Source: an uncultured Bacteroidia bacterium (GTDB lineage Bacteria; Bacteroidota; Bacteroidia; NS11-12g; UBA955). From it: a stretch of 64,000 nt of DNA. The stretch is taken from assembly GCA_943789135.1 (NCBI GenBank), contig CALSSY010000012.1:48371-112370 (forward strand), given 5' to 3'. A program made the position numbers and the translations under genes. Below are positions 54,301 to 63,419 of this stretch, in pieces (the stretch's first letter is position 1; every line of letters starts with the position of its first letter). The notes under the pieces were generated by a model. It searched no databases. It saw only the letters and a list, made by a program, of their open reading frames with translations, and was not told where the DNA came from.

Positions 54301-55828
54301 AATTACTCACGTCAAAATCAAGATTCAATCTAATTTTATCGTTGAGTGCCGCCACTTGCACATCCAAATCACCATTTACCGTTGTACCTATTAAATCAAT
54401 GTTATTAATAAAATTTCCATTAAGGTAAGCCGAGGCATTTATCAGTTCAAATGACGAGGTAATGGCGGAATCAAAACGATTACCTTGAAGATTTAAAGAA
54501 CCACTTATTCTATCTATGGCGCTCACTGAGTCGGACCAGATAGTACTTTTTAGACCATTAAAATCCCCCCTGCATAAAAACGGCATGACGGAGTCCATTT
54601 GAGCATAATCTACTTCAAAAAATCCATCAAACGTCCCAGATTGAGAACGTACTGATCCTGTTTGTCTGTAAAGGCCCCGAGGTATTTCACAATTAAGATT
54701 CAGGTAGATATCTCCAAAAGGACTTAGGTTATCATTCCATGTTTCCACTTGAAACATTTCCTGAATATCGTCTTTACTTATGAATGATTCTTTAAATTCA
54801 ACTGTCTGAATCAATTGAGGCAAATTGGGCATACCCTTCATTGTATAATTCAAATTCAGATTGCTTCCGTTCTTCGTTTTTGCAAGGAACCTATTTACCT
54901 TAAAATCTGCCAATGGGCCTTCCATTTCGGCATTTAGTTCCAACTCCAAACTGTGATTCTTCAAATAAGGGGCATAAGCCGCGATATCACTCAGTCGTAT
55001 GCTAGAATTAACCAAATCCAGTTTGTACACAAAAGATTCGAAGTAAGAACCTTTAATTTTTGGATCTTTTTGAATGGAAAAATTACCGTTTAAAAACGTT
55101 TTCCCTGTTTTAATTTTGAGTTTACTTATGCTCAGATTGGGACCATCGATTTTAAGTGGTCCTGATATTTCATCGATCTTATAACCCGTGCGATCTAAAG
55201 CACTGAAAGACTCAATTTCAAAATCCAATGTCCCATCATAATTGACATGTCCGAGTTCAATTTGAGACTCTATATCATCGTATCTCAAATAACTTGGATT
55301 GAATTCACCCAGTACATTGTTTTTAAAAGATTCTTCGCCATCAAAAAACACATACGATCCATTATTGATTTTTATCCCATCCAAAGCTATTTGCAAAGGC
55401 CTACTATTGGCGGTATCCTTGGGCAATTTTGCAAGAATTTCTTCATAATTCAAAAGTGAATCTGAATCATATTTACCCATTTTTACAAACGGGTAGAACA
55501 ATTCAAAATCGCCAATTTTAAACTCATTCTTTTTCAAGTTCCAATTTTGCAATTGGGCATCGAGAACGCGAATGGAAATCAAAGTATCACGATGTAAATC
55601 GCGCACCAAGATACCTTCGATGTGAAAATTTCTTAAAAAATCTATCTCAACCGCTTTGATCTCTAACTCAATGCCAATATTGTCTTGAAACTGTGCGGCT
55701 ATATATTGTGCAAGCTGGGTTTGAACCCATTTGTTGCGGGTCAGAACAGCCAAAATACTAGAAAAGAACACCAATAAAAGCAGTGTTCTAAGCAGAATCT
55801 TCCGTATTTTTGAGCGTTCTTTTTTCAA
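51392..55828 (-). CDS. tamB: Translocation and assembly module TamB
   Basis: Very long AsmA-like protein of about 1,480 residues that spans the periplasm. TamB-type proteins move phospholipids or help barrel assembly between the membranes. One N-terminal helix (ILLRTLLLLVFFSSILAVL) is followed by a long run of beta repeats in a groove. The C-terminal DUF490/TamB domain shows GDIIKGYGDGGIRLVYGRDE, LYLYGRYVIDKGEYAF and INVNKGGSI-like text (TVNKGGSIRWEGDPYNAEVDL). The end reads YDPTVAVLVNSVAVPLNF. The frame is clean. The caller's GTG at 55846 lies just upstream of a TACCTTTG box, so I start at the TTG 55828 (LKKERSKIRK), 6 nt after the box. Divergent from tsaD. Confidence 0.88.
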   Translation of the reverse strand: MKKERSKIRKILLRTLLLLVFFSSILAVLTRNKWVQTQLAQYIAAQFQDNIGIELEIKAVEIDFLRNFHIEGILVRDLHRDTLISIRVLDAQLQNWNLKKNEFKIGDFELFYPFVKMGKYDSDSLLNYEEILAKLPKDTANSRPLQIALDGIKINNGSYVFFDGEESFKNNVLGEFNPSYLRYDDIESQIELGHVNYDGTLDFEIESFSALDRTGYKIDEISGPLKIDGPNLSISKLKIKTGKTFLNGNFSIQKDPKIKGSYFESFVYKLDLVNSSIRLSDIAAYAPYLKNHSLELELNAEMEGPLADFKVNRFLAKTKNGSNLNLNYTMKGMPNLPQLIQTVEFKESFISKDDIQEMFQVETWNDNLSPFGDIYLNLNCEIPRGLYRQTGSVRSQSGTFDGFFEVDYAQMDSVMPFLCRGDFNGLKSTIWSDSVSAIDRISGSLNLQGNRFDSAITSSFELINASAYLNGNFINNIDLIGTTVNGDLDVQVAALNDKIRLNLDFDVSNYFKPNREVNLVGKISKFDLFGLGLDTVRNIVSGEIDLDLQGTAIDNYTGSLSVDYARFERDKTEFQLQHQIITRPDSTLLGFKGDWLDGSITGPLKLSNTALWLKQIANGIAPERFLEVKEKLNDSIYLELTVPQTAWIEEFVVPGLYLGPLRIQGHYFANQNTFDLSMGPFSLEYGRMYMEKVYFSMEKPRKNGLVKSQFRTNYILVENTLYDTFGVSMEVLNGGYQIATRLHDKSDRYSFSLKGNGAIHAKTSNLYFKETQLKILNQFWNLDREARISFLPEKWEVSNFFLADADHFLEIAGDISTSEKDTLHIDFGNFTPKVLAPFFPRNTFDSLRFRSNGSVALCAVLGDIQFFGNLGLNKVVYMNEPYGSANIAVKQTQAQGRVRVEADVRSGPLSNTTFAGDLLFEKGRVPQINILGNIPNGSHLDFLKPFLAGIINIENGTFGADLRISGDLDKPKTQGLLRTNQFKVGIDYLGTQYKVGGNFKITDEGLFTFRPQKFTDPTTGNFAWMQLAITHDNFKDFAIDLKLDSIKNMRVLATTESMNNQFYGNAWADGSAHIFGLFSEIDMDIDLTTREKTKLAIQYPEVGENRVGGSIVFMNKKIENLKSKTDKGKGLNEPDAIGQINLNITATPVAEVQFVIDKRLGDIIKGYGDGGIRLVYGRDEKLYLYGRYVIDKGEYAFSLPGVNLLKKITVNKGGSIRWEGDPYNAEVDLSGSFEKKISPSTLMVMSSSSGASYPTTTFVSILSMKGNLFSPSISFDLQAPDLSSITGATGSEINSVLQRIRANKDETMRQSISLLLFGNFLPPSLTGASAPTTSSFSSAGFAGNSISTLASSVVNDLFSKYGIPTRIQVNIDDVRNATGNSNTQLFVNSEWFLSERLRLDLNYDPTVAVLVNSVAVPLNFNLEYKTRDENWRLKAFSRSNNLILQQNSATTTNGVSGNTLGTGVLYRREFDTFKRTKK
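55805..55812 (+). promoter_or_regulatory. TATTTTTG -7 box of tsaD
   Basis: Perfect TAnnTTTG, 43 nt before the tsaD ATG; lies within the first codons of divergent tamB. Confidence 0.4.
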
Positions 55829-55834
55829 ATCAAA

Positions 55835-55842
55835 CAAAGGTA
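55835..55842 (-). promoter_or_regulatory. TACCTTTG -7 box of tamB
   Basis: Perfect TAnnTTTG in the tamB-tsaD gap; 6 nt before a TTG that I take as the tamB start. Confidence 0.5.
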
Positions 55843-55855
55843 GCACTTACGATAC

Positions 55856-56872
55856 ATGAGCAATCCACCTCTATCAGCAAACTCCACTATTTTGGGCATT
55901 GAAAGCAGTTGTGATGATACGTCGGCCGCTGTACTGATTAACGGAAAAATCGCTTCAAATATTACCGCATCTCAAGATGTTCATCGAAAATATGGCGGGG
56001 TTGTGCCGGAACTTGCATCTAGAGCCCATCAAAGCCATATTATCCCGGTTATTGAGAGTGCTTTAACAACGGCGAAAATCACGTTATCGGAAGTGGATGC
56101 TATTGCCGTTACACAGGGGCCTGGATTAATGGGTTCTTTGGTAGTCGGTCTGAATACAGCAAAAGGTCTGGCATTGGCTACTAACAAACCTGTTATTGGG
56201 GTAAACCACCTTCATGCACATATTGCCGCATTGTATATTGAAAATGATATTCAGTTTCCAATGTTGGGTTTATTGGTAAGTGGTGGTCACACACAATTAA
56301 TTTGGGTAACAGAACCTGGAAGTTATCATATTATTGGTCAAACCATCGATGATGCCGTAGGCGAAGCATTTGATAAGGGTGCAAAAATCATGGGTATGGG
56401 TTATCCAGGTGGACCTGAAATTTCAAAATGGGCCGAATCGGGAGATCCGAATTTTCATAAATTTCCGGACTCCCAAACCGAGGATCTCTCATTTTCATTT
56501 TCTGGTATAAAAACCTCTTTGTTGTATTTTCTGAAGAAAGCACAACAGTCGGATTCTAATTTTCTCGTAAAAAACAAAACACACATTTGTGCATCTTATC
56601 AAGATGCACTCATTCAGATGTTATTGAAAAGAGTAAAAAAGGCTCTTAAAATTTATCCCGCCGCATCAATAGGTTTAGTAGGAGGTGTTTCTGCTAATTT
56701 GCCCTTGAGAATGGCATTTAAACAACTTGCCGAGTCACATAAAATTCATAGTTACATTCCGTCCTTTGAATTTTGCACCGACAACGCCGCTATGATTGCT
56801 CAAGCAGGTTTGCACCTAGCAATTAAAGGAGAATTCCTTAAATTGGATGCATTACCTTATACTCGAGCTTAA
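55856..56872 (+). CDS. tsaD: tRNA N6-adenosine threonylcarbamoyltransferase TsaD
   Basis: Catalytic subunit for t6A37 formation in ANN-decoding tRNAs; works with TsaB, TsaE and TsaC, none of which is here. 338 residues, the usual length. Motifs: ILGIESSCDDTSAAVL (about 12-27), metal-ligand histidines in NHLHAHIAA (H118 and H122), LVSGGHTQLIWV, DDAVGEAFDKGAKIMGMGYP, GGVSANLPLR and FCTDNAAMIAQAG. The frame is intact. Confidence 0.97.
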   Translation: MSNPPLSANSTILGIESSCDDTSAAVLINGKIASNITASQDVHRKYGGVVPELASRAHQSHIIPVIESALTTAKITLSEVDAIAVTQGPGLMGSLVVGLNTAKGLALATNKPVIGVNHLHAHIAALYIENDIQFPMLGLLVSGGHTQLIWVTEPGSYHIIGQTIDDAVGEAFDKGAKIMGMGYPGGPEISKWAESGDPNFHKFPDSQTEDLSFSFSGIKTSLLYFLKKAQQSDSNFLVKNKTHICASYQDALIQMLLKRVKKALKIYPAASIGLVGGVSANLPLRMAFKQLAESHKIHSYIPSFEFCTDNAAMIAQAGLHLAIKGEFLKLDALPYTRA

Positions 56873-56876
56873 AACG

Positions 56877-56884
56877 TAACTTTG
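56877..56884 (+). promoter_or_regulatory. TAACTTTG -7 box of meaB
   Basis: Perfect TAnnTTTG just after the tsaD stop; spacer GATCA, then the ATG at 56890. Shows that meaB can be transcribed independently of tsaD. Confidence 0.6.
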
Positions 56885-56889
56885 GATCA

Positions 56890-57801
56890 ATGTTGATACC
56901 CCAGGCCTTAGACATTCAAAACGGTAATGAGCGTCATATCGCTCGGGCCTTGTCATGGTCTGAAAATCAACATCCTGAAGTTTTAGAATTGCTTAAAACC
57001 TTAAAAGGCAATGCCCAAGTTATTGGAATCACAGGCCCACCTGGCGCAGGTAAAAGCACATTGGTGAACGCTTTGGTAACCCATTGGCGAAACCTAAAAA
57101 AACGCGTCGCAATTTTAGCCGTAGATCCCAGTTCCGCCTTCAATTTTGGTTCTCTACTTGGAGATCGTTTGCGCATGCAATCTTTATTCTTGAATGAAGG
57201 CGTATTTATTCGGAGCGTTTCTTCCCGAGGTTCGCTTGGTGGATTATCGGCTCATATTATTGAAATGGTGCATGTATTGAAACATGCCCCTTATGATTAT
57301 ATCCTGATTGAAACTGTAGGCGTTGGTCAGAGTGAAGTGGAAATTGCTGGCGTTGCAGATACAACAATTGTAGTTTCCGTGCCAGAAAGCGGTGATGAAA
57401 TCCAAACATTAAAAAGTGGCATAATGGAAATTGCTGATGTATTTGTAGTTAATAAATCAGATAGAGATGGCGCACAAACATTTGCAAATCACCTGAAAAA
57501 ATTGGCTCATTCCCGAGCAACTGCTAATTGGGAAAGTCCAGTAATTTTAACCCAAGCTGTCGACCAGAATGGCATAGCTGAATTATCAGAAGCACTTAAC
57601 CAACATGGTAATTTCAATAAAAACACCAATCGACAAATTCAATTATTTGCGGAAAAGGCCTATGCTATGATACAGGATTATCGGATGCGAGATTTAAATC
57701 TTAGCACCATAATTTCAGATGTTCAAAAGGCCATAAATGAAAATCCGAATTTGAATTTATTCGAATTTATCGAACCTTATTTCCGTAAGTTTAGTAACTA
57801 A
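56890..57801 (+). CDS. meaB: MeaB/ArgK-family GTPase
   Basis: G3E GTPase that protects and reactivates adenosylcobalamin-dependent methylmalonyl-CoA mutase. 303 residues. Walker A ITGPPGAGKST (about 47-57), AVDPSSAFNFGSLLGDR (switch region), IRSVSSRGSLGG, LIETVGVGQSEVEI (Walker B) and VVNKSDRDGA (NKxD). It is slightly shorter than the usual 320-330, mainly at the C-terminal dimerisation arm. The mutase gene is not adjacent. Its 3' end overlaps the convergent cargo gene by 11 bp. Family members were earlier called ArgK; a true LAO-transport role is now doubted. Confidence 0.94.
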   Translation: MLIPQALDIQNGNERHIARALSWSENQHPEVLELLKTLKGNAQVIGITGPPGAGKSTLVNALVTHWRNLKKRVAILAVDPSSAFNFGSLLGDRLRMQSLFLNEGVFIRSVSSRGSLGGLSAHIIEMVHVLKHAPYDYILIETVGVGQSEVEIAGVADTTIVVSVPESGDEIQTLKSGIMEIADVFVVNKSDRDGAQTFANHLKKLAHSRATANWESPVILTQAVDQNGIAELSEALNQHGNFNKNTNRQIQLFAEKAYAMIQDYRMRDLNLSTIISDVQKAINENPNLNLFEFIEPYFRKFSN

Positions 57802-60232
57802 TTTGAACCTTACTTAGACTGCCAGGAGTCTGTAGGAAGTACAATCCTTCTGGAAGGTTTCCGAGAGAAATTTCTTGTGTTGTATTTTGAATAATTCCTC
57901 GTGCACTAATTTGACCCATGGAATTATACAACAACCAATCTGAACCTAACTCGTTGGTCAGCCAATTTACAGTTAAATTCTGTTGGGTCGGATTAGGATA
58001 AATGTCCAAAGCAATCTTGGATGGATTTTGGATTCCTGATGAACCCTGAACAACGGCAACTTCACAATTTTCTGAATTCGCTTTCCATTTAGAATCAAAA
58101 TCCATGTAAGCGATATTGCTAATCTTGGAATTAACCGGTAAATCCTGATACAAATCAATGCTGTAACGTACCCATCCAGCTGCATTCGTTGGGCTTGATT
58201 CCAAGGTTTTAAGGTTTGCAGGATCAAAAGTAACCACTAAAATTCTGCCCTGTTGAATGGAATAATGCGCCTTTTCCGGGTAAAAAGAATTCAATACAAC
58301 TCTTCGCATCGGAAGATCCGAAGAAAGGGTATCAATCATTACGGCCTTATTTACGAGTTGACTACTTGTATTTTTGAAATCTACCGTATAGGTCCAAGTT
58401 CTTTGATTTTGAGGTATTTCAAGTCCAAAATCGCTCGTTTTATTCACCGCTCCGGAAGGATTCCCGCGTTTGCCTATAGAAAGTGATCCTTTTAATGAAT
58501 TGTCCGCCGGAGTAACATCTTTCAACGATAGCAAACTACCCGTTTTAATCTCGATTTCATAATCATCGTCTGTAGTTGCCGCAAAAGGCATTGTAAAACG
58601 CACAAATATGGTTTTGGATTCAAATGGATTTAACTCATCCAAGGTGAAAATAGCCGAAATACCGTTGTAATCATCTGCAGCAGGTTTGCTATAAAAATCA
58701 GAAAGTGGTAAAGCATGAGTTAAATGAATTGTTCCGTTATTAACCGCATTCGCACCGTGATTTTTAACTTGAATGATGGCACTAACCGTATCCCCTGCTT
58801 TTAAATCATTAGGATAAATGGGATTGAAGCTTACTTCTAAATCCGCAATATCTGAATTCATGTATTCTGCCAAGCTAACGTTTGAATAGCGGCCGTTTCT
58901 TATCTGGGTTGCGTAATTTCCCTTGCACAAGGAAGTCATATGACGTTTGGAAACATGTTCAATTTGATATTCGCCTTCTGGCAATCCTATTGAAAAATGC
59001 CCAAAATCATCGGTAACAGCAAAATACGAATTGGAATTAGCTTTATTGATCAAGCGAATGATGGATTGTGGAATGCCTATTTCACCGTCGTCTTTGATAC
59101 AATTGTTATTTACATCATAAAATAGGTCACCATTTAAGTTCCCTGTAGCAAATTCTAAGCTCGAAAAGTACTTTATATCGGTATTTTGCTCGAGAAAATC
59201 TCCCCAAACAAAAGCACCACTTCCACGTTGACCTAATTTGAAATTACCTGTCAATCGATTTCCCGTAAAAGCTATTTGATTGTTTTGATAACGCAACAAG
59301 GAAGATCCAGAACTATTCTTTACAAAGTCACCTCCAATTAATAAATAATCAGACAAACCGGAAATGGTAATAGGCTTTGCCACAGTGAATGAATCAAAAT
59401 CTATTGGATTAGACCAATTTACTTTAAAGGTTCTAACTTCATTATTACCTTGAGTATTTTTACCTAAGGCTGCCAATTGATCTCCAAAGGACGCCAATTC
59501 AAGTATTTCTCCATCGAACGGACTTCCAATACCACCCCAACCTCCATTGGAAGCTGTGTAGTAGGCAATATTTCCTGTTAAATCTCCGGCAAACCGATCA
59601 AAATCACCTGCAATGTACAGGCGGTCTTTTACGACCATTAAAGAACGAATAATGCCATTGGCCCCTTGATCCAAATTATTGGTACCTAAATACGTCCATT
59701 CCGTACCATCGTAGGCCGCTATGTTCTGAACCGAATTACCGTTAACCGTGGATTGGAATTTACCTGCCACAATCAATCTACCATCAAAGACGGTCATACT
59801 GATTATACCATTATTCCGTGTATCTACTACCCCAATCTCTGGAACCCATTTTTGTGAATTTTCAGACCATTTGTATAAATGGGTAACGGGGATTTCTGCA
59901 TCTTTTGAAGCATTGGCTATGTAAGCACCTACATAAATATCTCCTTGGAAATAGGCAATTGAGTGAAAATTATAGGTACCCTCTGTAGGGATTATAGGTT
60001 GTGGGGTTTCCAAACCTGGATAAACGGTCCAAGTTACCCCATCCCATTTTGCTAAATTATAATCATTTTCAGCAGGAGTTTCTATGGCCTCATAAAGTGC
60101 GAAGAATGCTTGATCGGAAGCATATGATGCAACCACCCTACCCGGTAGTCCTGTTCCCAATGGTTGCAACACCTGCGCCTTTAAAAAGGGCAGAGCTACC
60201 AAACAAAAGAAAACAGTCAAACTACGTTTCAC
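57791..60232 (-). CDS. Secreted protein with T9SS type A sorting domain
   Basis: 813 residues. The frame could start at 60271, but the GTG at 60232 gives a clean signal peptide (VKRSLTVFFCLVALPFLKAQ) and lies 5 nt after a TAACTTTG box, so I use it. The N-terminal half (about 25-340) is a beta-propeller-like repeat region (GRLIVAGKFQSTVNG, DRLYIAGDFDRFAGD, YLLIGGDFVKNSSG). It is followed by a SdrD-like Cna-type domain (LNGDLFYDVNNNCIKDDGE, about 370-388) and DUF11-like repeats (VQIKNHGANAVNNGTI-type). The C-terminus is the type A sorting domain (ALDIYPNPTQQNLTVNW ... LPEGLYFLQ). The frame is clean. The cargo role is clear; its biological partner is unknown. Confidence 0.9.
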   Translation of the reverse strand: MKRSLTVFFCLVALPFLKAQVLQPLGTGLPGRVVASYASDQAFFALYEAIETPAENDYNLAKWDGVTWTVYPGLETPQPIIPTEGTYNFHSIAYFQGDIYVGAYIANASKDAEIPVTHLYKWSENSQKWVPEIGVVDTRNNGIISMTVFDGRLIVAGKFQSTVNGNSVQNIAAYDGTEWTYLGTNNLDQGANGIIRSLMVVKDRLYIAGDFDRFAGDLTGNIAYYTASNGGWGGIGSPFDGEILELASFGDQLAALGKNTQGNNEVRTFKVNWSNPIDFDSFTVAKPITISGLSDYLLIGGDFVKNSSGSSLLRYQNNQIAFTGNRLTGNFKLGQRGSGAFVWGDFLEQNTDIKYFSSLEFATGNLNGDLFYDVNNNCIKDDGEIGIPQSIIRLINKANSNSYFAVTDDFGHFSIGLPEGEYQIEHVSKRHMTSLCKGNYATQIRNGRYSNVSLAEYMNSDIADLEVSFNPIYPNDLKAGDTVSAIIQVKNHGANAVNNGTIHLTHALPLSDFYSKPAADDYNGISAIFTLDELNPFESKTIFVRFTMPFAATTDDDYEIEIKTGSLLSLKDVTPADNSLKGSLSIGKRGNPSGAVNKTSDFGLEIPQNQRTWTYTVDFKNTSSQLVNKAVMIDTLSSDLPMRRVVLNSFYPEKAHYSIQQGRILVVTFDPANLKTLESSPTNAAGWVRYSIDLYQDLPVNSKISNIAYMDFDSKWKANSENCEVAVVQGSSGIQNPSKIALDIYPNPTQQNLTVNWLTNELGSDWLLYNSMGQISARGIIQNTTQEISLGNLPEGLYFLQTPGSLSKVQISY

Positions 60233-60237
60233 ATTAT

Positions 60238-60245
60238 CAAAGTTA
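60238..60245 (-). promoter_or_regulatory. TAACTTTG -7 box of the type A cargo gene
   Basis: Perfect TAnnTTTG, spacer ATAAT, then GTG 60232. It lies within the frame of the longer start and so argues against it. Confidence 0.6.
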
Positions 60246-60272
60246 GTCGATATGATTGATAAATGATTCAAT

Positions 60273-61606
60273 TTAAAAGAGTTTCATCGTGTAAAAGACC
60301 GACATACCTAAAGACCAACCTCTATTTACTACAGAAGCATCCTTTTTATACAATGGAGTAAATGCACCTTGTGTATTCACTCGAAGTCCTAAATATTGAT
60401 TTCGTGACATCCGGTATTCAGCACCTGCACTAAGGCGTGCTGACCATATTCCCGAACGGTAAACCTCGTCATTTGCTTGCAAAAGACTCAAATCGTGATA
60501 ATTCAACGTTTTACCTTGAGTAGCAAACAACCGATTATATCGTGTACTTATTTCTGAGTTGAAGGACCAGAAACGATTTATTGGGAACTGATATCCGATT
60601 GCCATCGGTATACTCAACATTTGAATTGTTTGAATTCCCTCATATTTCACCTCTTGTCCGAGTCCTAGATATCCAAATATGGGGAAATTACCCAATGCGT
60701 CAGACTCAAAGCCCTGCGCTATAGAAACTGGAACGCTATCGCGGAAATCAAATCGTTGCATAGTTCGGGTTTGAGCAAAACCCAATCCTAAAGAAACTGA
60801 CCAATTGGAGTTCACATAATATTTAAGAGAAGCTTGCAGTTGGGTGCATTTAAAGCAAATTCCCCTTCTTTCATGCGAGTTATATAATTTTTATGTACGT
60901 ATTGTTCACGTCCGGGGGAAATTTGATACGCCATAGCCGTTTGATTTTGATCGTAACCCACCTCAAAAGCCCAGCTTGACAAGGGCTGTATTGGCATTTG
61001 AGGCGAAGGGAAACGAACCGGCAACTGTAAAAAATACCCGAACGACGTCGGAATGGTTTGAATCGATTTACCTGAAAAATCAGAATAAATCGTATTAACT
61101 TCAGCGGTGTTTTGATCAATTTGTGATTCTCTCAATAATTCGTCTGAAGCAATTTGGGCAATGATGTTATTTGAGCTATTGTTTATTGAAATACTTGAAT
61201 TCGAAAGATTCAAATTATTACTGGCTTCGATTTTTGAAGCATCCATTGAAAGACTTGTTACACTTGCAATTTCTTCTGCAATAATTTCATCTGAAGTAGG
61301 ATTTGCACTGTTTACTGTTTCCTCATTCGAATTATTAGAAGAATTAATTATTTCCTTACTGTTGTTTTCCTTTTTTGAAATGCTGCCATAATTCACCTCA
61401 GCGGTATCAGGCTTCAGGATGATAATGCCTGATACTGCGGTGAAGACAACTGTGGCCACTGAAGACCATAATAAAACGGAACGACGCTTGCTCTTTTTCG
61501 CATCCATACGGCTTTCGATCTTTTCAAATTGAAAAGGCACTGCCGGTTGGAATGTTTCAAACATTCCTTTGAGCTGCTGGTCGATATTGTTAGTACTCTT
61601 TTCCAA
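60273..61606 (-). CDS. Anti-sigma-like membrane protein with C-terminal beta-barrel domain
   Basis: About 444 residues. A short cytoplasmic part (about 1-42: TNNIDQQLKGMFETFQPAVP, then RMDAKKSKRR) is followed by one helix (SVLLWSSVATVVFTAVSGIIIL). A Ser/Asn/Glu-rich linker (about 70-150) then leads to a PorT-like eight-strand barrel-type region (FGYFLQLPVRFPSP ... VSLGLGFAQTRTMQRF ... YQFPINRFWSFNSE ... AGAEYRMSRNQYLGLRVN). A shift near 60838 divides it into two frames. It begins 11 bp after the ECF sigma stop (TTG start), so it is very likely the cognate regulator of that sigma factor. The second part might be periplasmic or embedded in the outer membrane. Confidence 0.8.
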
Positions 61607-61617
61607 GAGAGGGCATC

Positions 61618-62163
61618 TTATTTTGTTTCGTTCTTTGAATTGATTCGTTCACGTAAAGCCTTTCTGGCACGACTTAGAATTGATTTTGTATTGGATACGG
61701 TTGTATTAAGCACGGATGCAATTTCTTGGTGACTTAAACCGTCGATCGCATACATATTTAAAACCATTCGCTGATTATCCGGGAGTTCATTTATCCAAAC
61801 CAACACCTCTTCAGGTTTGTGTTTTTGGAGATTTGATTCTTCCCCTAGCACTTCATCTTCTGCGTCTGTTTCATTGATATCCACAAATGTGGGACCGCTA
61901 TGATTCTTCCGCCAATAACTGAGCGCTAAATTGATAAACACACGAGACATCCAACCTTCAAGTTGTTGAAAATCCTTTAGTGAATTAATTTTTTCAAAGA
62001 CCTTTATGAAGCCTTCTTGTAGAATGTCTTGGGCATCTTCGGTATTTTTCGAGTACCTCAAACAATGGCCATACATTTTTGATGCGAATAATTCGAAAAG
62101 TGCTTGTTGCGATTTTCGATCATTCTTTCTGCATCCGACTATGATTGACTCATGATTCTGCAA
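61618..62163 (-). CDS. ECF-type RNA polymerase sigma factor
   Basis: 181 residues, regions 2 and 4 only. Region 2: YGHCLRYSKNTEDAQDILQE, FIKVFEKINSLKDF and LEGWMSRVFINLALSYWRK (about 30-85). Region 4: LPDNQRMVLNMYAIDGLSHQ and EIASVLNTTVSNTKSILSRARKALRER (about 125-175). TTG start at 62163, since no in-frame ATG precedes region 2. It heads a two-gene unit with the anti-sigma-barrel gene. Confidence 0.94.
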   Translation of the reverse strand: MQNHESIIVGCRKNDRKSQQALFELFASKMYGHCLRYSKNTEDAQDILQEGFIKVFEKINSLKDFQQLEGWMSRVFINLALSYWRKNHSGPTFVDINETDAEDEVLGEESNLQKHKPEEVLVWINELPDNQRMVLNMYAIDGLSHQEIASVLNTTVSNTKSILSRARKALRERINSKNETK

Positions 62164-62255
62164 GAAACTTCGATATTATGACGCCCTAATTGTAAAAGGT
62201 TGCAAAAAAAAATGAACATTTGTAAAGCAAAAGACACTAAAAACAACATAAAAAA

Positions 62256-63347
62256 ATGAAATTCAACAACTTAGCCCTTTTATTTTTTTTAATAATATCC
62301 ACTACAACCCGTGGTCAATATTACAACAAGGGAAACTACGGCACAAATAAGAGCATTACAGTGTACAGTGCGAAATACACCGAACACAGTTTGGATTTTG
62401 ACAAACTCATTCAAATTCGTGATTTCAAACTTCTTGAAAAGACTTCAAACCTTTATCAAACTCATTACATATTCCATACCGAATCTATTAATTCATACTA
62501 TTTAGATAGTGTATTAAGAACCTACGGATATATTACAGAGTCTTCAATGAATAAAAATAACATTGATGAAAAACGCAAGTCCTACCAAAATCAAATTGAA
62601 ACCCAAGAACAAAACATTGAGAACGCGCGCTATACATTGAAACAAAATTCTATGGACACATTGAGAACTTCAGAAAGGATTGCGAGTTCTAACATGCAAC
62701 TTGAAAATAATATCAGGAGATACGAACAAAAAATAAAAGAATACGAACGGGAAATCGAGGAATTAAATCAAGTGAAGAATTTGATGTTAGTTAACTTATA
62801 TATTAAGGATGAAGTTTCTACTCCAAATGGCAACAATCAAAATATCACATGGGTTAACATGCCGGGTGTATCCTATTCCTTTTTGCAAGTTGAGAACCCC
62901 AAACCGGGTATTACCCACGAAGCCTATGCAGGTTTGAACTTAAAATACCTCTTTACTCGTGGTAAAAGCTACATTGAGTTGGGTGTTTTAAAGCCTATTA
63001 CACCGCTAACCGATATTGAATTGCAAGACTCTAGCCTAACCTCCATGAAAAACGACTTTTTCTTGGTTCAGTTTGGACAGGATTTCTACACGCGCCATTT
63101 CGGAAGAGGTCGCCGCAAATATTTAAATTTATATTCTGGTTATACCATTGGGGCCATTATCCCAAATCGGTACGATGACCTCCCACAAAAGGCTTCTTTG
63201 GTGAGTTCTTTAAACATTGGATTGGAATTATTCAAAAGCAAACATGTTTTGATTGACACAAAAGCCGCTTATTTCCTTCCAATTAATAACGAGAATCGCA
63301 ATACACGGGGCGTTATGTTTACAGGGGCGTTTAATTTTGTTTTCTAA
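62256..63347 (+). CDS. Secreted/outer-membrane protein with a long coiled coil
   Basis: 363 residues, not recognised as a named protein. Signal peptide MKFNNLALLFFLIISTTTRGQ comes first. A domain with some likeness to DUF4349 follows (LDFDKLIQIRDFKLLEKTSN, SVLRTYGYITESS; about 40-98), then a strong coiled coil (about 98-175: IETQEQNIENARYTLKQ, EQKIKEYEREIEELNQVKN). The C-terminal half (about 190-363) has alternating strands ending in F (FTGAFNFVF), as in outer-membrane barrels. Divergent from the ECF sigma gene, with AACATTTG, a one-mismatch -7 box, at 62215-62222. Confidence 0.7.
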   Translation: MKFNNLALLFFLIISTTTRGQYYNKGNYGTNKSITVYSAKYTEHSLDFDKLIQIRDFKLLEKTSNLYQTHYIFHTESINSYYLDSVLRTYGYITESSMNKNNIDEKRKSYQNQIETQEQNIENARYTLKQNSMDTLRTSERIASSNMQLENNIRRYEQKIKEYEREIEELNQVKNLMLVNLYIKDEVSTPNGNNQNITWVNMPGVSYSFLQVENPKPGITHEAYAGLNLKYLFTRGKSYIELGVLKPITPLTDIELQDSSLTSMKNDFFLVQFGQDFYTRHFGRGRRKYLNLYSGYTIGAIIPNRYDDLPQKASLVSSLNIGLELFKSKHVLIDTKAAYFLPINNENRNTRGVMFTGAFNFVF

Positions 63348-63367
63348 ATCCCATTAATTTCAAAATA

Positions 63368-63401
63368 AAAAGGGCTTTCTAATAACTCAGAAAGCCCTTA
63401 T
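63368..63401. terminator. bidirectional terminator between convergent genes
   Basis: Perfect 11-bp stem AAGGGCTTTCT / AGAAAGCCCTT with an 8-nt loop and flanking A- and T-runs. It serves both the coiled-coil gene and ychF. Confidence 0.9.
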
Positions 63402-63419
63402 TTTTTAATTTAGAATGTG

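Noticed and set aside
60233..60271. Longer start of the type A cargo protein
   Set aside because: The extension contains a perfect -7 box and spoils the signal peptide; GTG 60232 fits both.
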